From assembly GCA_015478945.1 (NCBI GenBank), contig JABUQX010087009.1, positions 1 to 35,185 of the forward strand: a stretch of DNA of 35,185 nucleotides. The letters are read 5' to 3'. Shown piece after piece: positions 33,154-35,185 of the stretch. This DNA is from Trachelipus rathkii (Eukaryota; Arthropoda; Malacostraca; Isopoda; Trachelipodidae). The number at the start of each line of letters is the position of its first letter. Within the stretch, counting starts at the first letter, position 1. The notes under the pieces were generated by a model. The model made no database searches. It had not been told where the DNA came from and worked only from the letters and a program-made list of their open reading frames with translations. The position numbers were made by a program, and so were the translations under genes.

Positions 33154-35185
33154 GGGAGAGTACACGCATACTCGAAGCGATGAAATTACCTCCCATTTTT
33201 AATGGGGCGTCTTTCTCTTTTGCGTTCATATTCTTCACACACCCATCCTCCAGGCAACATATTACTAACCACCATTTATCCACATAATCATATACACATG
33301 ATTAAAGTACACACCCCATTTCTAGCTAACACCTTACAGACATCCTACTACTCCATATCCCTGTGGTGCGGGGGAGAACGATTTCCCACATCGTCATGTC
33401 CTGCGTGTGTGAACGTCGACTAAGGGGCGGTGGTAGTTGGGTTGGCTGCCCCTACCAGCTATCTTGGTAGGAATGCTGATGCATGCCTCGCGATGGTCGA
33501 GATCGCGTAAACGACCTTCTAACTTTCGGCGAAATTGTAAGAATTCGTATGGGGGTACATGGAATGTCAGAGGAATAAATGTTGAGGAGAAGAGGAAGAG
33601 GTGATGGATGTATTTAGAAAGGGCAAATTTGATTTGCTCGCTGTGAACTGAAACAAAGATGAAAGGAAAGGGTTAAAAAGAGTGGTGTGGTGTGAAATGT
33701 GTGAGTGCTGGAGTGGAGAAGAATGAATGAGAGGGGGAGAGAACGAGTTGCAATTTTGATGAGTGACCTGTGTACAAAGCTATGGTAGACTTTTGTGTGT
33801 GTGAGTCCTAAGAATTCTAAAGGTTTAAATTTAAGTTTGAAAAGGTCAGGTAGTTGTGGTTTGTGACGTATGGGTCCATCTGGGGAAAACGTTGAAGGAG
33901 TACGATTTTTGGGATAATCTGAACTGATGTTCTGGATGGGGTGAGTAGGAGCTCAGATTGATAGTGTTGGGGGACCTGAATGGTTGGATAGGTGATAAAA
34001 AAAGGGATTGGTTAAAGTGGTTTTGGGTAGCGGGAGAAAATGAGAATGGTTTAGGAAGGTGATTGATTTCTATGAAGAGAGAGGTATGTGTGTAAGTAAT
34101 CTTTCTTTAAACACAAGAGTATCCATAGTATACTAGAGTTGGTGTAGGTAGAGATGGTATCGAAGTGAAAAGTATGATTGTTTTGTGTTGGTGAAGAAGG
34201 AGATGTTGAAGTATGTGTTGGATGTTAAATCAGTGAGGGTGTTAGGAATGGTATTATCGGATCATTAGGTTGTTCTATGTAAAATTAAGTTAGTGGGGGC
34301 TTGGATGGTGAGGAAGGTGATACGAAAGGAAATAGGTAAAATTAAGAGTGAAGCAGTTAAGTGAGCAAGACAATAAGGATAAGTATGTAATAGCGCTCGC
34401 TTAGTAAATCAGTTGAATGTGAAACAAGTTGATACTGAACAAATTGGGGGAAAGGAAGCAATTGTTTAGTAGTGCAAAGGAAGTGTGTTGGATGTGCTAA
34501 AGTAGGACATAAGAATGAGAGACATACACAATGGTGGAATGAAGAGGTGATGAAAGCGGTTAAAGGTAAAAAAGAAGCGTGTTGAATGTTACTAAAAGCA
34601 AATGATGAAGTTTCAAAGAAAGATGCTTGAATTATATAAGGAGGAAAAAGAAATACTAAAAGGTGCATACGTAGGAGAAAAACAAGAGGTAAATGGACAG
34701 TTTGGAAGGAGGATGAATGAGGAAATACAAAGGGACTAGGAAGCCTTCTGGAAGGAAGCGCGAAAGGTTAAGAATGAGAATTAGGGAATCTGCTTAGAAT
34801 AATGAATAGGGATGGTGCTTTTGTAAATGATGAAATGGATGTGAGGTTAATTTTTTTGGGAAAACAAAAAAAAAAGAAAAAAAAAAAAAAAAAAACTTTC
34901 GAAATCTGCACAATATTAACAGTAATGTTGAGGTGTTAGTGAATGTGTGTGGTTTTGATAGTGCAAGAAGGAATAGGGTATTTTGGGATGAAGGTTTATT
35001 AGTAAGGAGGAAGGTAATGGGTAGGGTTGGAGAAACGTTGAAGAATGGTAAATCTGCAGGTATAGATGAAATTTACTAGTGAATATGATCAAAAGAGCGG
35101 AGCCGGAATGGTGAATTGATTGGATTTGGCAAGTTGTGTAATAAAGCGTTTATGGAGGGGTAATAGTTCCAAGGGTTGGAGGAGA
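33154..35185 (+). mobile_element. RTE-like LINE copy E, 5' end to RT start (runs off window)
   Basis: Starts GGAGAGTACACGCATACTCG, the same 5' end as copy C. A ~390-bp leader follows, then the endonuclease begins near 33553 (GTACATGGAATGTCAGAGG; T-W-N-V-R-G-I-N readable). Later landmarks are TETKMKGKG near 33640, a VLGDLNGW-like segment near 33965 in broken frame, and a LSDH-like segment near 34255. The RT domain begins by 35040-35185 with the segment that opens copy B. An A-rich run at 34866-34895 interrupts it. Numerous stops and indels. The copy is cut by the window end. Confidence 0.75.

Overview
The window looks like gene-poor nuclear DNA of an arthropod, most likely a decapod crustacean (shrimp- or crab-like). 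The reasons are very long (TA)n, (CT)n, (AAT)n and (TTC)n microsatellites, several decayed non-LTR retrotransposons of types I associate with decapod genomes, Polinton/Maverick-type gene remnants, and one intact host gene resembling SLIMP, the seryl-tRNA-synthetase-like mitochondrial protein described in insects. No bacterial, plasmid or CRISPR features are seen. The taxon is an inference from repeat style and remembered families, not from a search.

Layout. 1-2.9 kb: AT-rich DNA with a ~280-bp tandem repeat, a ~110-bp tandem repeat, a strong GC hairpin and microsatellites. 2.9-4.7 kb (minus strand): a decayed Polinton-like segment with a retroviral-type integrase, then a capsid-associated (penton-like) protein. 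5.2-9.0 kb (plus): a nearly full-length APE-type LINE with a recognisable ORF1 finger region and an ORF2 carrying endonuclease, reverse transcriptase with intact FADD, and a C-terminal CCHC. 9-11.6 kb: microsatellites and small repeats, including two tandem hairpins. 11.8-13.5 kb (minus): a second Polinton-like block with an uncharacterised late-type protein, a small basic/hydrophobic protein and a packaging ATPase. The two Polinton blocks share strand and may be one old element split by the LINE.

13.8-15.5 kb: a ~0.9-kb tandem duplication, each unit made of (TA)n, (TTA)n, a tRNA-like head and a GC-rich body with a conserved CRE-like palindrome. 15.6-17.4 kb: microsatellites and unrecognised DNA. 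17.4-19.1 kb (plus): a badly decayed Jockey/CR1-like RT-RNase H pseudogene.

19.3-21.0 kb (minus) is the only part that looks like living host genes: a two-exon, 450-codon SLIMP-like gene with a poly(A) signal, and 128 bp upstream on the same strand the last exon of an unidentified gene. 21.0-22.1 kb is a large (TA)n block plus one end of a hAT-like element.

22.1-35.2 kb is filled with five pieces of one RTE-like LINE in both orientations, their ends abutting (TA)n arrays. One copy is split by a ~1.7-kb non-autonomous hAT element with a perfect 8-bp target-site duplication. The RTE copies are full of frameshifts, whereas the SLIMP-like gene is open throughout, so the decay is probably real and not assembly noise.
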